From NCBI GenBank assembly GCA_016710285.1, contig JADJXR010000001.1:2978501-3042500 (forward strand): a stretch of DNA of 64,000 bases, in the 5' to 3' direction. Made by a program: the position numbers and the translations under genes. This DNA is from Chlorobiota bacterium. GTDB lineage: Bacteria > Bacteroidota > Ignavibacteria > OLB7. Below are positions 8,094 to 16,814 of this stretch, piece by piece; the stretch's first letter is position 1; each line of letters starts with the position of its first letter. The notes beneath the pieces were generated by a model that saw only the letters and a list, made by a program, of their open reading frames with translations, was not told the origin of the DNA and ran no database searches.

Positions 8094-10517
8094 TTGGCAA
8101 CAACCACGAAAAACAAGAAGAAGGAATCAAGCTGGACCCTGGACCGTGCGGAGATCATCCGCGATTACCGCGTTGCGTTCCAAAGCCGCCAAGCCAGCTT
8201 GCTTGGCCGCCGCGAAGTGCTTACCGGAAAGGCGAAGTTCGGCATCTTCGGCGATGGCAAAGAGGTGCCGCAGCTTGCAATGGCCCGCGCCTTCCGCAAC
8301 GGCGATTTCCGCAGCGGATATTACCGCGACCAAACGTTCATGTTTGCCACGGGGATGTCGGACGTTCAACAGTTCTTTGCCCAGCTGTACGCCCACACCG
8401 ATGCCGAGGCCGAACCCGCCAGCGCGGGCCGCTCCATGAACGGCCACTTTGGCACGCGCAGCCTTAACCCCGATGGCTCCTGGAAAACCCTTACCGATAT
8501 GCCGAACTCCTCGGCAGACGTTTCCCCAACCGGATCGCAAATGCCCCGCCTTGTGGGGCTGGCCTATGCTTCCAAACTCTATCGCGAGCTTGAGGAGCTG
8601 AAATCGCTTACCCAATTCTCCCGCAACGGCGATGAAGTTGCCTTCGGGACGATTGGCAACGCAAGCTGCGCCGAAGGGATGTTTTGGGAATCGGTGAACG
8701 CCATTGGCGTGCTGAAATCCCCAGCAGTGATTTCTATCTGGGACGACGGCTACGGCATCTCTGTCCCCAGCAAGTTCCAGGTGACGAAAGCCGACGTTGG
8801 CGAACTGCTTCGCGGGTTCCAGCGGAAGCCCGAAACCGATGAGGGCTACGACATCTACGTGGTCCGCGCCTGGGATTATCCGGCACTGGTGGAAACCTAC
8901 CTGAAGGCCGCCGACACCGCCCGCCGCGACCACGTCCCCGCAATCATCCACGTTGTGGAAGTCACCCAGCCGCAAGGCCACTCCACCTCGGGCAGCCACG
9001 AACGGTATAAATCCCCGGAACGGTTGGAGTGGGAGCGTGAGCACGATTGCGTGAAGAAGATGCGGGAGTGGATGATTGCCAGCGGCATCGCCACCGCCGA
9101 AGAAATTGACGCAATGGAGGAAGAAGAAAAGACCGCAGTGATGGAGATGAAAGAACGCGCCTGGAACGCCTACACCGCGCCAATCCAGGCTGCAATCCAA
9201 ACGGTGGTTGCGTTGATTGGAAACGTTGCCGAAGGGGCAGCAGAAGCCGGGGCAATCAAGAGCATTGCCGATGAGTTGACAAGCCTGCGCGAGCCGTTCT
9301 TCATGGACGCTGTTTCGGCAGCGGCGCGTGTGCTGATCCTGACGCGCAACGCCCCCACCCCGGCCCGAACCGCCCTTGCCGAATGGAAACGCCAACAGGA
9401 CGCGGCGGCGCACGATTCCTTCGCAGCCCATTTGCACAGCCAGTCGGCCCAGTCGGCCATGAACATCCCGGCGGTTGCGCCGCAGTTCGGTCCCGACTCG
9501 CCGATGAAGAACGGGTCCGAAGTTCTTAACGCCTGCTTCGATGCCGCGCTTGCCCGCGACCCACGGGTGATTGCCTTTGGGGAAGACCTTGGCCAGCTTG
9601 GCGATGTGAACCAGGGGTTTGCGGGATTGCAAGCCAAATATGGCGCGCTCCGCGTTTCCGACACCGGCATTCGCGAGTGCACAATCCTTGGCCAAGCAAT
9701 CGGAATGGCGATGCGCGGGCTGCGCCCAATCGCCGAAATCCAATACCTGGATTACATCCTCTACGCCCTGCAACTGATGTCGGACGACCTTGCAACCGTG
9801 CAATGGCGGACCAAAGGGGGCCAGAAAGCGCCGGTGATTATTCGCACGCGCGGGCATCGGCTGGAGGGGGTGTGGCACGCGGGTTCCCCAATGGCGGGGA
9901 TACTCCATCTGATTCGGGGCATCCATCTGCTGGTGCCGCGGAACATGACCCAGGCCGCAGGATTCTACAACACCTTGCTGCAATCGGACGAGCCTGCGTT
10001 GGTGGTGGAGGTTCTGAACGGCTATCGCTTGAAGGAGCAACTGCCCGATAACATCGGGGAGTTCACGCTGCCGCTGGGGGTGCCGGAAATTTTGCGGGAA
10101 GGGACCGATGTCACCATCGTCACCTACGGGGCCTGCTGCCGCGTGGCGTTGGACGCTGCCGAGCTTCTGCAAAGCGCGGAGATTTCGGCGGAGGTGATTG
10201 ACGTGCAATCGCTTCTTCCATTCGACCGCAACGGCATGATCGTCCAGTCGCTGAAGAAAACCAACCGCATCCTCTTCCTTGATGAAGATGTCCCGGGTGG
10301 TGCGTCGGCCTACATGATGCAGCAGGTGATAGAAGGCCAAGAAGGATACCGCTGGCTGGATTCGCAGCCGCGCACGCTTGCCGCCGCGCCCCACCGCCCA
10401 GCGTACGGCTCGGACGGCGCGTACTGGTCCAAACCAAACCCGGAGACGGTGTTCGAGGCGGTGTACGCCATCATGAACGAAGCCGATCCGAAACGGTGGC
10501 CAGGGCTGTACCGGTAG
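8094..10517 (+). CDS. Fused alpha-beta 2-oxoacid dehydrogenase E1 (pyruvate/branched-chain type)
   Basis: This 807-residue ThDP enzyme decarboxylates a 2-oxoacid and passes the acyl group to a lipoyl E2. Residues about 1-430 are the alpha-type subunit, with the ThDP region FGTIGNASCAEGMFW ... DDGYGIS. Residues about 470-807 are the beta-type subunit, with FGEDLGQLGDVNQGF and LFLDEDVPGGASAYM. They are joined by a low-complexity Ala/Gln linker. The start codon is TTG at 8094; no in-frame ATG occurs until well inside the domain (about 8280). No E2 or E3 gene lies in the window. Pyruvate versus branched-chain specificity cannot be decided from sequence alone. Confidence 0.88.
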   Translation: MATTTKNKKKESSWTLDRAEIIRDYRVAFQSRQASLLGRREVLTGKAKFGIFGDGKEVPQLAMARAFRNGDFRSGYYRDQTFMFATGMSDVQQFFAQLYAHTDAEAEPASAGRSMNGHFGTRSLNPDGSWKTLTDMPNSSADVSPTGSQMPRLVGLAYASKLYRELEELKSLTQFSRNGDEVAFGTIGNASCAEGMFWESVNAIGVLKSPAVISIWDDGYGISVPSKFQVTKADVGELLRGFQRKPETDEGYDIYVVRAWDYPALVETYLKAADTARRDHVPAIIHVVEVTQPQGHSTSGSHERYKSPERLEWEREHDCVKKMREWMIASGIATAEEIDAMEEEEKTAVMEMKERAWNAYTAPIQAAIQTVVALIGNVAEGAAEAGAIKSIADELTSLREPFFMDAVSAAARVLILTRNAPTPARTALAEWKRQQDAAAHDSFAAHLHSQSAQSAMNIPAVAPQFGPDSPMKNGSEVLNACFDAALARDPRVIAFGEDLGQLGDVNQGFAGLQAKYGALRVSDTGIRECTILGQAIGMAMRGLRPIAEIQYLDYILYALQLMSDDLATVQWRTKGGQKAPVIIRTRGHRLEGVWHAGSPMAGILHLIRGIHLLVPRNMTQAAGFYNTLLQSDEPALVVEVLNGYRLKEQLPDNIGEFTLPLGVPEILREGTDVTIVTYGACCRVALDAAELLQSAEISAEVIDVQSLLPFDRNGMIVQSLKKTNRILFLDEDVPGGASAYMMQQVIEGQEGYRWLDSQPRTLAAAPHRPAYGSDGAYWSKPNPETVFEAVYAIMNEADPKRWPGLYR

Positions 10518-10560
10518 CCAACGGAGCTATCAACTGAGATAGTGGTGGAGCAATAATTCA

Positions 10561-10595
10561 ACGGGGTGTGCTGTGGTCGGCACGCCCCGTTTTTT
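10561..10595 (+). terminator. Intrinsic terminator of the E1 gene
   Basis: An 11-base stem (ACGGGGTGTGC / GCACGCCCCGT, one G-T pair) is followed directly by TTTTTT. It lies 43 bases after the E1 stop and just before the end of the convergent sbcD gene. Confidence 0.85.
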
Positions 10596-10600
10596 GTTGG

Positions 10601-11836
10601 TCATCCCTCCGAACCCTCCTCGTCAGAACTTGTGCCCACCAGCTCCAAAAACAGCTTCATCACCGCATCGCTGACTGGCTCCTGGTGAAGGCTGTGGACG
10701 AACCGGCGGAACTGCTCCTCGGGCGTAAGGCTCCCCAGGCTGAGCTCCGAACCTTCAGCATCGGAACGATGATAGCGCGGGTTAAAGTCCACAATGCGCG
10801 GGTAGTCGGCGCGCAGCCGGCGGCCATACTCCGGCTCCAACGGTTCCTGGAGCAGAAGGGAAATATCAATCCAAGATTGCGAGCCGATCTCGGCAATCTT
10901 TGCCTCCAACTCGGCGATGCTTTCAACATGGATGCGGACCAGTTGCCGCCCGGCGGTCAGCGGGATTGTGCGGTACGTTGCCTTTCCGTCGCTGGCGAAC
11001 TCCACCACCGTCACCGATTTCTGCTGCCCGGCCTCGCTCATGCTGTATTGAAGGATCGAACCGGAGTAGCGCACCGGAAGGTCCTGCTGGCCATGCTGTT
11101 CCTGCGGGCGGTGCAGGTGGCCCAACGCCACATATCCCGCCGATGCCGGGAAGCTCTGGCGGTCCACCGCATACGCCCCTCCAACCTGAATTGGCCGCTC
11201 CGATTCGGACTCTATCCCGCCGCCAACAAACAGGTGGCTTGCCACAATGTTCGCGCCGCCGTCGGTAAACAGCCGTGCGGTTTCCTCCATGAACTCTTTG
11301 ATCCTTCGGTTGTAGTCGGTCAGCGCGGCTTCCTCGTCGGAAAGGTCGCGGGTTAGCACCTCGCGCAATCGGGATTCGGAAGGGTAGGGGAGCGCAAGGA
11401 TGGAAAGGAGTTCGCCATTGCGTGGGGTCCGGACCCGCACGAACGAAGGGGCGGTTTGGATGCAGCTAACCCGCTCGGTCCCGCGCTCGAACGTTGCTGG
11501 CGCCTCCTTCGGGTGGCCAACGGTGATGATGCCAAGCTCGCGGGCGTACGGGTCCGAGGCCAAAAGGCGGTCGGGGCTGTCGTGGTTGCCGGCAATGACG
11601 ATCACGGCCCTTCGCCCACCGTCGCTTAATCGGGTCATCGTCCGGTAGAAAAGCGATTCGGATTCGGTGGGTGGGTTGTAGGTGTCGAACACATCGCCGG
11701 CAATCACCACTGCGTCAATCTTCTCCTCGTTGGCAATCTGGCAAAGCTCATCCAAAACTGCTTCTTGCTCATCGTGGCGGTAGTGCTCCTTAAGGCGGCG
11801 GCCCAAATGCCAATCGGCGGTGTGAAGAATTCGCAT
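10601..11836 (-). CDS. sbcD: DNA double-strand break repair nuclease SbcD (Mre11-type)
   Basis: This 411-residue protein is the nuclease subunit of the SbcCD complex, which processes hairpins and DNA ends. The calcineurin-like metal motifs are intact: MRILHTADWHLG (1-12), VIAGDVFD, AGNHDSPDR, ASHLFVGGG and ALGHLHRPQ. The C-terminal cap domain ends in an acidic tail (SSDEEGSEG). The frame extends about 63 codons upstream, but MRILHTADWHLG is the invariant start of the family, so the ATG at 11834-11836 is chosen. The ATPase partner sbcC is not adjacent on either side, although the two are usually neighbours. Confidence 0.92.
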   Translation of the reverse strand: MRILHTADWHLGRRLKEHYRHDEQEAVLDELCQIANEEKIDAVVIAGDVFDTYNPPTESESLFYRTMTRLSDGGRRAVIVIAGNHDSPDRLLASDPYARELGIITVGHPKEAPATFERGTERVSCIQTAPSFVRVRTPRNGELLSILALPYPSESRLREVLTRDLSDEEAALTDYNRRIKEFMEETARLFTDGGANIVASHLFVGGGIESESERPIQVGGAYAVDRQSFPASAGYVALGHLHRPQEQHGQQDLPVRYSGSILQYSMSEAGQQKSVTVVEFASDGKATYRTIPLTAGRQLVRIHVESIAELEAKIAEIGSQSWIDISLLLQEPLEPEYGRRLRADYPRIVDFNPRYHRSDAEGSELSLGSLTPEEQFRRFVHSLHQEPVSDAVMKLFLELVGTSSDEEGSEG

Positions 11837-12273
11837 CGGTGGAAAAAGGTTTTGGAAAAGGTTTTGGAAGTGGAAAGGAATGATTGGGCGTTGCCGCTGA
11901 ACGGGGGGCAAAATAACCGTCCGGGAAGATTCGGCCAATCCGTTCTGCGCGATTTCTGCGGGCGCGTCTGCTTCCGGCGGTGGCGCAGCCGGAAACCCCG
12001 TCACAATCTGAAGTCTTGATAACAAAAAGCCCGATTCTGTTGGAATTTTGGCGATTCTCCCTGCTCCATCTCCACGCCGTTCCCCCTTGCTTCATCGCTG
12101 GGTTCGGCTGTTTTGGAACTTTCGCTAAGTTGCGCCCCCGCAACAGCAACCAACTGACAACTCCCCATCTCCGAACCATCACAATTCGGTGAAAGCCGGG
12201 GCATTGCTGTTGTTATTCTTCCGGTCAACCTCTCTCTCTTTTTTGGCCACGTCGCGGTGGCCACGTTCTACCG
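11837..12273. other. Divergent intergenic region between sbcD and pyrG
   Basis: No supported gene lies here. The stretch must hold the divergent promoters of sbcD and pyrG. A TAAGTTG box at 12126-12132 resembles the -7 element seen ahead of other genes in the window, but it has no TTG at the expected distance, so I do not call it a promoter. Open frames on both strands have no recognisable product. Confidence 0.4.
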
Positions 12274-14106
12274 ATGAGCAACACCAATACCAACACGAAC
12301 AAGGCAAAATTCATCTTCATCACCGGCGGTGTCCTCTCGTCGCTGGGGAAGGGGATCACCTCGGCATCGCTTGCGTTGCTGCTGAAACAGCGTGGCCTTC
12401 GGGTGACGATCCAAAAGTTCGACCCCTACCTGAATGTTGACCCCGGCACCATGTCGCCCTACCAACATGGCGAGGTGTACGTGACCGACGACGGAGCCGA
12501 AACGGACTTGGACCTGGGCCACTACGAACGGTTCCTGAACCAGTCCATGGCCCAGAAAAACAACACCACTACGGGGCAGGTCTATTTCGAGGTTATCAGC
12601 AAGGAGCGGCGCGGCGATTATTTGGGGAAAACCGTCCAGGTGATCCCCCACATCACCGATGAAATCGCCCGGCGGATGACCGCGCTTGCCGACCGCTACG
12701 ACATCATCCTGATTGAAATCGGCGGAACCGTTGGCGACATCGAATCGCTCCCTTTCCTTGAGGCCACCCGCCAGCTGGACCAGAAGCTGCGCGGAAACGT
12801 GCTCCATATCCACCTCACCTACGTCCCGTTCATCAAGGCCGCGGGGGAGCTGAAAACCAAGCCAACGCAGCACTCGGTGAAAACGTTGTTGGAGATCGGC
12901 ATTCAGCCAGATATTCTGGTGTGCCGGTCCGAGCACCGGTTGGTGAAGGAGATTCGCGAGAAGATCGCCCTGTTCTGCAACGTGGACCGCGACGCAGTGA
13001 TCGAGGGGCGCGATGCCAGCACCATCTACGAGGTTCCGCTGATCTACGCCCAGCAGGGGCTGGACAACATCGTGCTTCGGAAGCTGGGAATCGAAGCTCC
13101 GCCGGCGGACCTGAAAGTCTGGTCCAACTACGTCCGGCGGATTAAGCACCCGGGGAACGGGACCGTGAAAATTGGGCTGTGCGGAAAGTACACCCAGTAT
13201 CAGGATGCCTATAAATCTATCATCGAGGCGTTCGTCCATGCCGGGGCCGCCAACAACGCCCATGTGGAGCTGCATTGGGTTGACAGCGAAAATCTGCACA
13301 CCCCCGCCGACGTGAAAAACGCGTTGAAAGGGATTGATGGATTGCTGGTGGCGCCGGGCTTCGGCTCGCGCGGGGTGGAAGGGAAGATCAAAGCCATCCG
13401 CCACGTGCGCGAATCGAACATCCCATTTTTTGGAATCTGCTTGGGGATGCAATGCGCGGTGATTGAGTTCGCCCGGAACGTCTGCGGCATTGCCGATGCC
13501 AATTCCAGCGAGTTCGCCAAAAGCCCCAACAGCGTGATTGACCTGATGACCGACCAGAAAAACGTGAAAGAAAAAGGGGGGACGATGCGCCTGGGGGCGT
13601 ATCCCTGCATCCTCGGGAAAAAGACCCGCGCGCTGGTGGCCTACCGCGAACAGTTCATCAGCGAACGCCACCGGCACCGCTACGAAGTCAACAACAATTT
13701 CCGCGACGCGCTAACGGCCAACGGGCTGGTCCTGAGCGGCGTTTCCCCCGATGGAAAGCTGGTGGAGATGATCGAAATCCCGGGCCACCCGTGGTTTGTT
13801 GGCTGCCAATTCCACCCTGAGTTGAAGTCGCGGTTGGTGGAGCCTCACCCGCTGTTCAAAGCCTTCGTTAAAGCTGCGCTGGCCCACCGTGATGAGGCCA
13901 CAACAGTGGGGAAGAAAAAGGAGCAAAGCAAAGCCACGAAAACCGTTGGCAAGCCGGCTGTGGCATCCAAAAAGAAGCCTGCAAAACCTGCTGCAAGCAA
14001 AGCCGCCGCGCCGCCGCAGGTAAGCGACGATCTTCCCAGCATCAACGGCGACGGCAAAGCAAAAACCGCCAGCGACATCCCGCAGCCCGAGCCGGCCGCT
14101 GTGTGA
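12274..14106 (+). CDS. pyrG: CTP synthase with a basic C-terminal extension
   Basis: PyrG aminates UTP to CTP with ATP and glutamine. The amidoligase domain (about 1-275) begins FIFITGGVLSSLGKGI and carries DPYLNVDPGTM. The class I glutaminase domain (about 295-540) has the catalytic Cys in FFGICLGMQC and the His/Glu pair in QFHPELKS. The family is usually about 535-545 residues. This protein has 610, because some 60 residues rich in Lys, Ala and Pro follow the glutaminase domain (KKKPAKPAASKAAAPP). The extension resembles disordered tails and its role is unknown. The ATG directly before the synthase domain is the only reasonable start. Confidence 0.95.
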   Translation: MSNTNTNTNKAKFIFITGGVLSSLGKGITSASLALLLKQRGLRVTIQKFDPYLNVDPGTMSPYQHGEVYVTDDGAETDLDLGHYERFLNQSMAQKNNTTTGQVYFEVISKERRGDYLGKTVQVIPHITDEIARRMTALADRYDIILIEIGGTVGDIESLPFLEATRQLDQKLRGNVLHIHLTYVPFIKAAGELKTKPTQHSVKTLLEIGIQPDILVCRSEHRLVKEIREKIALFCNVDRDAVIEGRDASTIYEVPLIYAQQGLDNIVLRKLGIEAPPADLKVWSNYVRRIKHPGNGTVKIGLCGKYTQYQDAYKSIIEAFVHAGAANNAHVELHWVDSENLHTPADVKNALKGIDGLLVAPGFGSRGVEGKIKAIRHVRESNIPFFGICLGMQCAVIEFARNVCGIADANSSEFAKSPNSVIDLMTDQKNVKEKGGTMRLGAYPCILGKKTRALVAYREQFISERHRHRYEVNNNFRDALTANGLVLSGVSPDGKLVEMIEIPGHPWFVGCQFHPELKSRLVEPHPLFKAFVKAALAHRDEATTVGKKKEQSKATKTVGKPAVASKKKPAKPAASKAAAPPQVSDDLPSINGDGKAKTASDIPQPEPAAV

Positions 14107-14193
14107 TAATCTTAACAAGGGAGTGCGGGGCGGTTGCAATCCGCAGCCCCTCTATCCGTTGCTGAATCCGACTGCCGAAAGGAGCTACACGCC

Positions 14194-14796
14194 ATGCCAA
14201 CAACCGCAGAACATCGTTTGCAGAAAGCCCGGATGCCGCTCCGCCAGCCGGAGCATGGCTGGACCTACGCGGAGTATCTGAAGTTGGATGACGACCGCCG
14301 TTATGAGATCATCGCCGGAGAGTTAGTGATGGCACCAGCACCAAGCATCGGACACCAGCGCGTCTCGCGCGATCTTGGGTATCGGCTAATCAGCTTCGTG
14401 GCAAAGCACAAAGCAGGGGAGGTGCTTGATGCCCCCGTTGATGTGATCCTCAGCCCCTCCGTGGTTGTGCAGCCGGACCTTGTGTTTATCAGCAATGAGC
14501 GGAGCAGCATCTGCCAGGAACGTGGGGTGTTTGGCGCGCCGGACTTGGTGGTGGAGATCATCTCACCCGGGTCGCTGGCTCGTGACCGTCACAGCAAGCT
14601 GAAGCTGTACCGGAAGCATGGGGTGAAGGAGTACTGGCTGGTGGATCCATCCAGCCAATCGGTGGAGGTGTTGGTGTTGAACGAGGAAGGGGAGTACGAT
14701 TTGCATTCATCGGCATCGGGTGGCCGTGGTCGCGTGAAGTCGTTGGTGCTGGCGGGGTTTGGAGTAACGATGGGAGCGATTTTTTCAGGGAAGTAG
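14194..14796 (+). CDS. Uma2 family (DUF820) putative endonuclease
   Basis: This 200-residue protein has the Uma2 fold signature of the PD-(D/E)xK superfamily: WTYAEYLKLDDDRRYEIIAG at the N-terminus, VQPDLVFIS, APDLVVEIISPGS, and KLKLYRKHGVKEYWLVDP. Asp and Glu in DLVVEI and the following Lys form the putative active site. The ATG is preceded by AAGGAGCTACACGCC, a good ribosome binding site shared exactly with the duplicate gene downstream. Uma2 genes are often multicopy and their biological role is unsettled. It lies downstream of pyrG but is probably a separate unit. Confidence 0.8.
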   Translation: MPTTAEHRLQKARMPLRQPEHGWTYAEYLKLDDDRRYEIIAGELVMAPAPSIGHQRVSRDLGYRLISFVAKHKAGEVLDAPVDVILSPSVVVQPDLVFISNERSSICQERGVFGAPDLVVEIISPGSLARDRHSKLKLYRKHGVKEYWLVDPSSQSVEVLVLNEEGEYDLHSSASGGRGRVKSLVLAGFGVTMGAIFSGK

Positions 14797-14839
14797 ATCA
14801 AGACCGTCCAGACCGATCGCCAAAGGGGAGCTACACGCC

Positions 14840-15444
14840 ATGCCAACAACCGCAGAACATCGTTTGCAGAAAGCCCGGATGCCGCTCCGCCAGCCGGAGC
14901 ATGGCTGGACCTACGCGGAGTATCTGAAGTTGGACGACGACCGCCGTTATGAGATCATCGCCGGAGAGTTAGTGATGGCACCAGCACCAAGCATCGGACA
15001 CCAGTTGGCCTCTTCTTCACTCTTTTTCAGGATGTTCGGCTATGCCAAACGCCACCACCAACTGGGCAAGCTATTTCACGCGCCGATTGATGTGATCCTA
15101 AGCCCCTCCGTGGTTGTGCAGCCGGACCTTGTGTTTATCAGCAATGAGCGGAGCAGCATCTGCCAGGAGCGTGGGGTGTTTGGCGCGCCGGACTTGGTGG
15201 TGGAGATCATCTCACCCGGGTCGCTGGCTCGTGACCGTCACAGCAAGCTGAAGCTGTACCGGAAGCATGGGGTGAAGGAGTACTGGCTGGTGATCCATCC
15301 AGCCAATCGGTGGAGGTGTTGGTGTTGAACGAGGAAGGGGAGTACGATTTGCATTCATCGGCATCGGGTGGCCGTGGTCGCGTGAAGTCGTTGGTGCTGG
15401 CGGGGTTTGGAGTAACGATGGGAGCGATTTTTTCAGGGAAGTAG
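14840..15444 (+). pseudogene. Frameshifted duplicate of the Uma2 gene
   Basis: This copy is virtually identical in DNA to 14194-14796, including the ribosome binding site, but one G is missing at about 15291 (CTGGTGATCC instead of CTGGTGGATCC). That shifts the frame after KEYWLV and ends the intact frame at 15328 (162 residues); the old frame resumes to a TAG at 15442-15444. A central block of about 90 bases (15005-15095) is unrelated to the first copy and encodes LASSSLFFRMFGYAKRHHQL instead of RVSRDLGYRLISFVAKHKAG, while the flanks stay identical. This suggests recombination between Uma2 alleles before or after duplication. Confidence 0.8.
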
Positions 15445-15477
15445 ATTGGGGGGGGACGGGGATCGGGGATCGGGGGA

Positions 15478-15612
15478 GCCGCCGAACCGAGCATTGATTT
15501 GGGAATTTCAGGATCAGAAACTTTTGGGGCCAACGCAAAGAGCCGTGCCGTGAATCGTTTCCCCGAACCCACCCCGCCCTATCGGGCACCCCTCCAAGGA
15601 GGGGGACTGTTC
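15478..15612 (-). repeat. Dispersed repeat R1, partial inverted copy 3
   Basis: The reverse complement matches the first ~130 bp of R1 (GGAGGGGTGCCCGATAGGGCGG and the CTGATCCTGA segment). The right-hand pyrimidine block is missing. The remainder of the gene-free stretch 15445-15759 holds an AT-rich segment (15625-15690) that probably contains the promoter of the next gene. Confidence 0.65.
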
Positions 15613-15759
15613 GTGGGGGTTCGTAGAAATATTTTCCGCAAAATATTTTCCACCCTACTCCATTTTTGCACTTGCTTTTTTCCCTGCTACGGTTATGTTC
15701 GCCCGCATTGGCTGCTTACTGAAGCCCTCCTGATTATCCAACACTATCCCTAACTCAGC

Positions 15760-16137
15760 ATGAACAAGCGCGCTTTTGCCATCTCTGGAATTATTCTGGC
15801 CGCCGCAGTGGCCGGGGTTCTTGCCTTCCGTCCCTCCGTCCCCGACAAACCGTTCAGTAGCGAGGTCTGGAAAGAAGTTGCTGGCGATAAAACCAACAAC
15901 GAACGCCTTGCAATGGTGAATGATCTATTGGACCAAGGCTTGCTCAACGGGCGGTCCCAACGCCAAGTGCTGCAGCTGCTTGGCGCAGCCGAACCAGAAA
16001 GCTATTTCACTTCCTACGGCTACCAGATGATGTACACGCTTGGCGAAGGCCGCGGCCTGCTTCCGGGTCCCAACTATCTGGCGATTAAATTCGACGACAA
16101 CGACCACGTGGCAGGAATGGATGTGATGCAAGATTAA
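15760..16137 (+). CDS. Small exported or membrane-anchored protein, BamE-like
   Basis: The 125-residue protein has an N-terminal hydrophobic segment (ISGIILAAAVAGVLAF, about residues 8-23), so it is anchored or exported. The rest reads like the small BamE/SmpA-type fold: a helix with LLNGRSQRQVLQLLGAAE (an [NK]G-x-[TS]-x3-V-x2-LLG pattern), then a beta strand with YTLGEGRG and YLAIKFDDNDHVAGMDV. There is no lipobox cysteine. Proteins of this kind are common and uncharacterised. The BamE resemblance is a pattern match only. Confidence 0.6.
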   Translation: MNKRAFAISGIILAAAVAGVLAFRPSVPDKPFSSEVWKEVAGDKTNNERLAMVNDLLDQGLLNGRSQRQVLQLLGAAEPESYFTSYGYQMMYTLGEGRGLLPGPNYLAIKFDDNDHVAGMDVMQD

Positions 16138-16222
16138 AAAACACCCCAGCCCGCCCCTTCCCCTCCAAGAATGGGGGAACGCTTCGGGTCGTTTTCGGGA
16201 AAAGATCAAAACCGCAACAGCC

Positions 16223-16252
16223 GCCCCGACCTGTCGGGGCGTATTTTTTTTC
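16223..16252 (+). terminator. Intrinsic terminator
   Basis: The stem CGCCCCGA / TCGGGGCG with loop CCTG is followed by TATTTTTTTT. It ends the small-protein gene at 15760-16137, and a GC-rich R1-like fragment (16141-16180) separates them. Confidence 0.8.
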
Positions 16253-16326
16253 GTTCTTTGTGGAGGAACACAGCCGTGCGCCCGCACGCTGCTCGTACTC
16301 AATGCTAACCAACAACAGCTTCAGCC

Positions 16327-16755
16327 ATGAAAGCATTCAGCGTCAGCACCATCATTGCCGCCTCGGCGGAGAAGATCTGGAATATCCTGACCGATGCCCC
16401 AAACTGGACCAGATGGAACACCACCGTGGAGAAGATTGTTGGGGAGATTGCCGTGGGCCAAAAGGTGAGTGTGTTCGTGAAGGTGAATCCGAAACGGGCG
16501 TTCCCGGTGCGGGTGACGCAGTTCGTCCCAAACAAAAAAATGGTCTGGACCGGGGGGATGCCGCTGGGCCTGTTCAAAGGGGAGCGAACCTACACCCTGA
16601 CCGAGCAACCGAACGGCAGCACCGAGTTCGCCATGCGCGAGGAGTTCACCGGATTGATGGCCCCGCTGATCACCCGCTCCATCCCCGACCTGCAGCCGGT
16701 GTTCCAGGAATTTGCCGCCGCACTGAAACAGCACGCCGAACAGCCAAAGCAATAG
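16327..16755 (+). CDS. SRPBCC (START-like) domain protein
   Basis: The 142-residue protein covers one SRPBCC/polyketide cyclase-type ligand-binding fold. It starts with FSVSTIIAASAEKIWNILTD, has the family's NWTRWNTTV segment, a strand-rich middle (FPVRVTQFVPNKKMVWTGG) and a long C-terminal helix (IPDLQPVFQEFAAALKQH). There is no signal peptide, so it is cytoplasmic. Such domains bind hydrophobic ligands or form enzymes, and nothing here indicates which. It stands alone between a terminator and a convergent methyltransferase gene. Confidence 0.8.
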   Translation: MKAFSVSTIIAASAEKIWNILTDAPNWTRWNTTVEKIVGEIAVGQKVSVFVKVNPKRAFPVRVTQFVPNKKMVWTGGMPLGLFKGERTYTLTEQPNGSTEFAMREEFTGLMAPLITRSIPDLQPVFQEFAAALKQHAEQPKQ

Positions 16756-16814
16756 CTGCGGGGGGGGGGAGAGAGTTTCACCCTGCTGGATTAATCCAAC
16801 CCGTGGCAAGGGCG

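Noticed and set aside
8127..10394. Long open frame (755 codons) on the minus strand within the E1 gene.
   Set aside because: It is the complement of a strongly coding GC-rich gene, has no recognisable motifs and would fully overlap E1.
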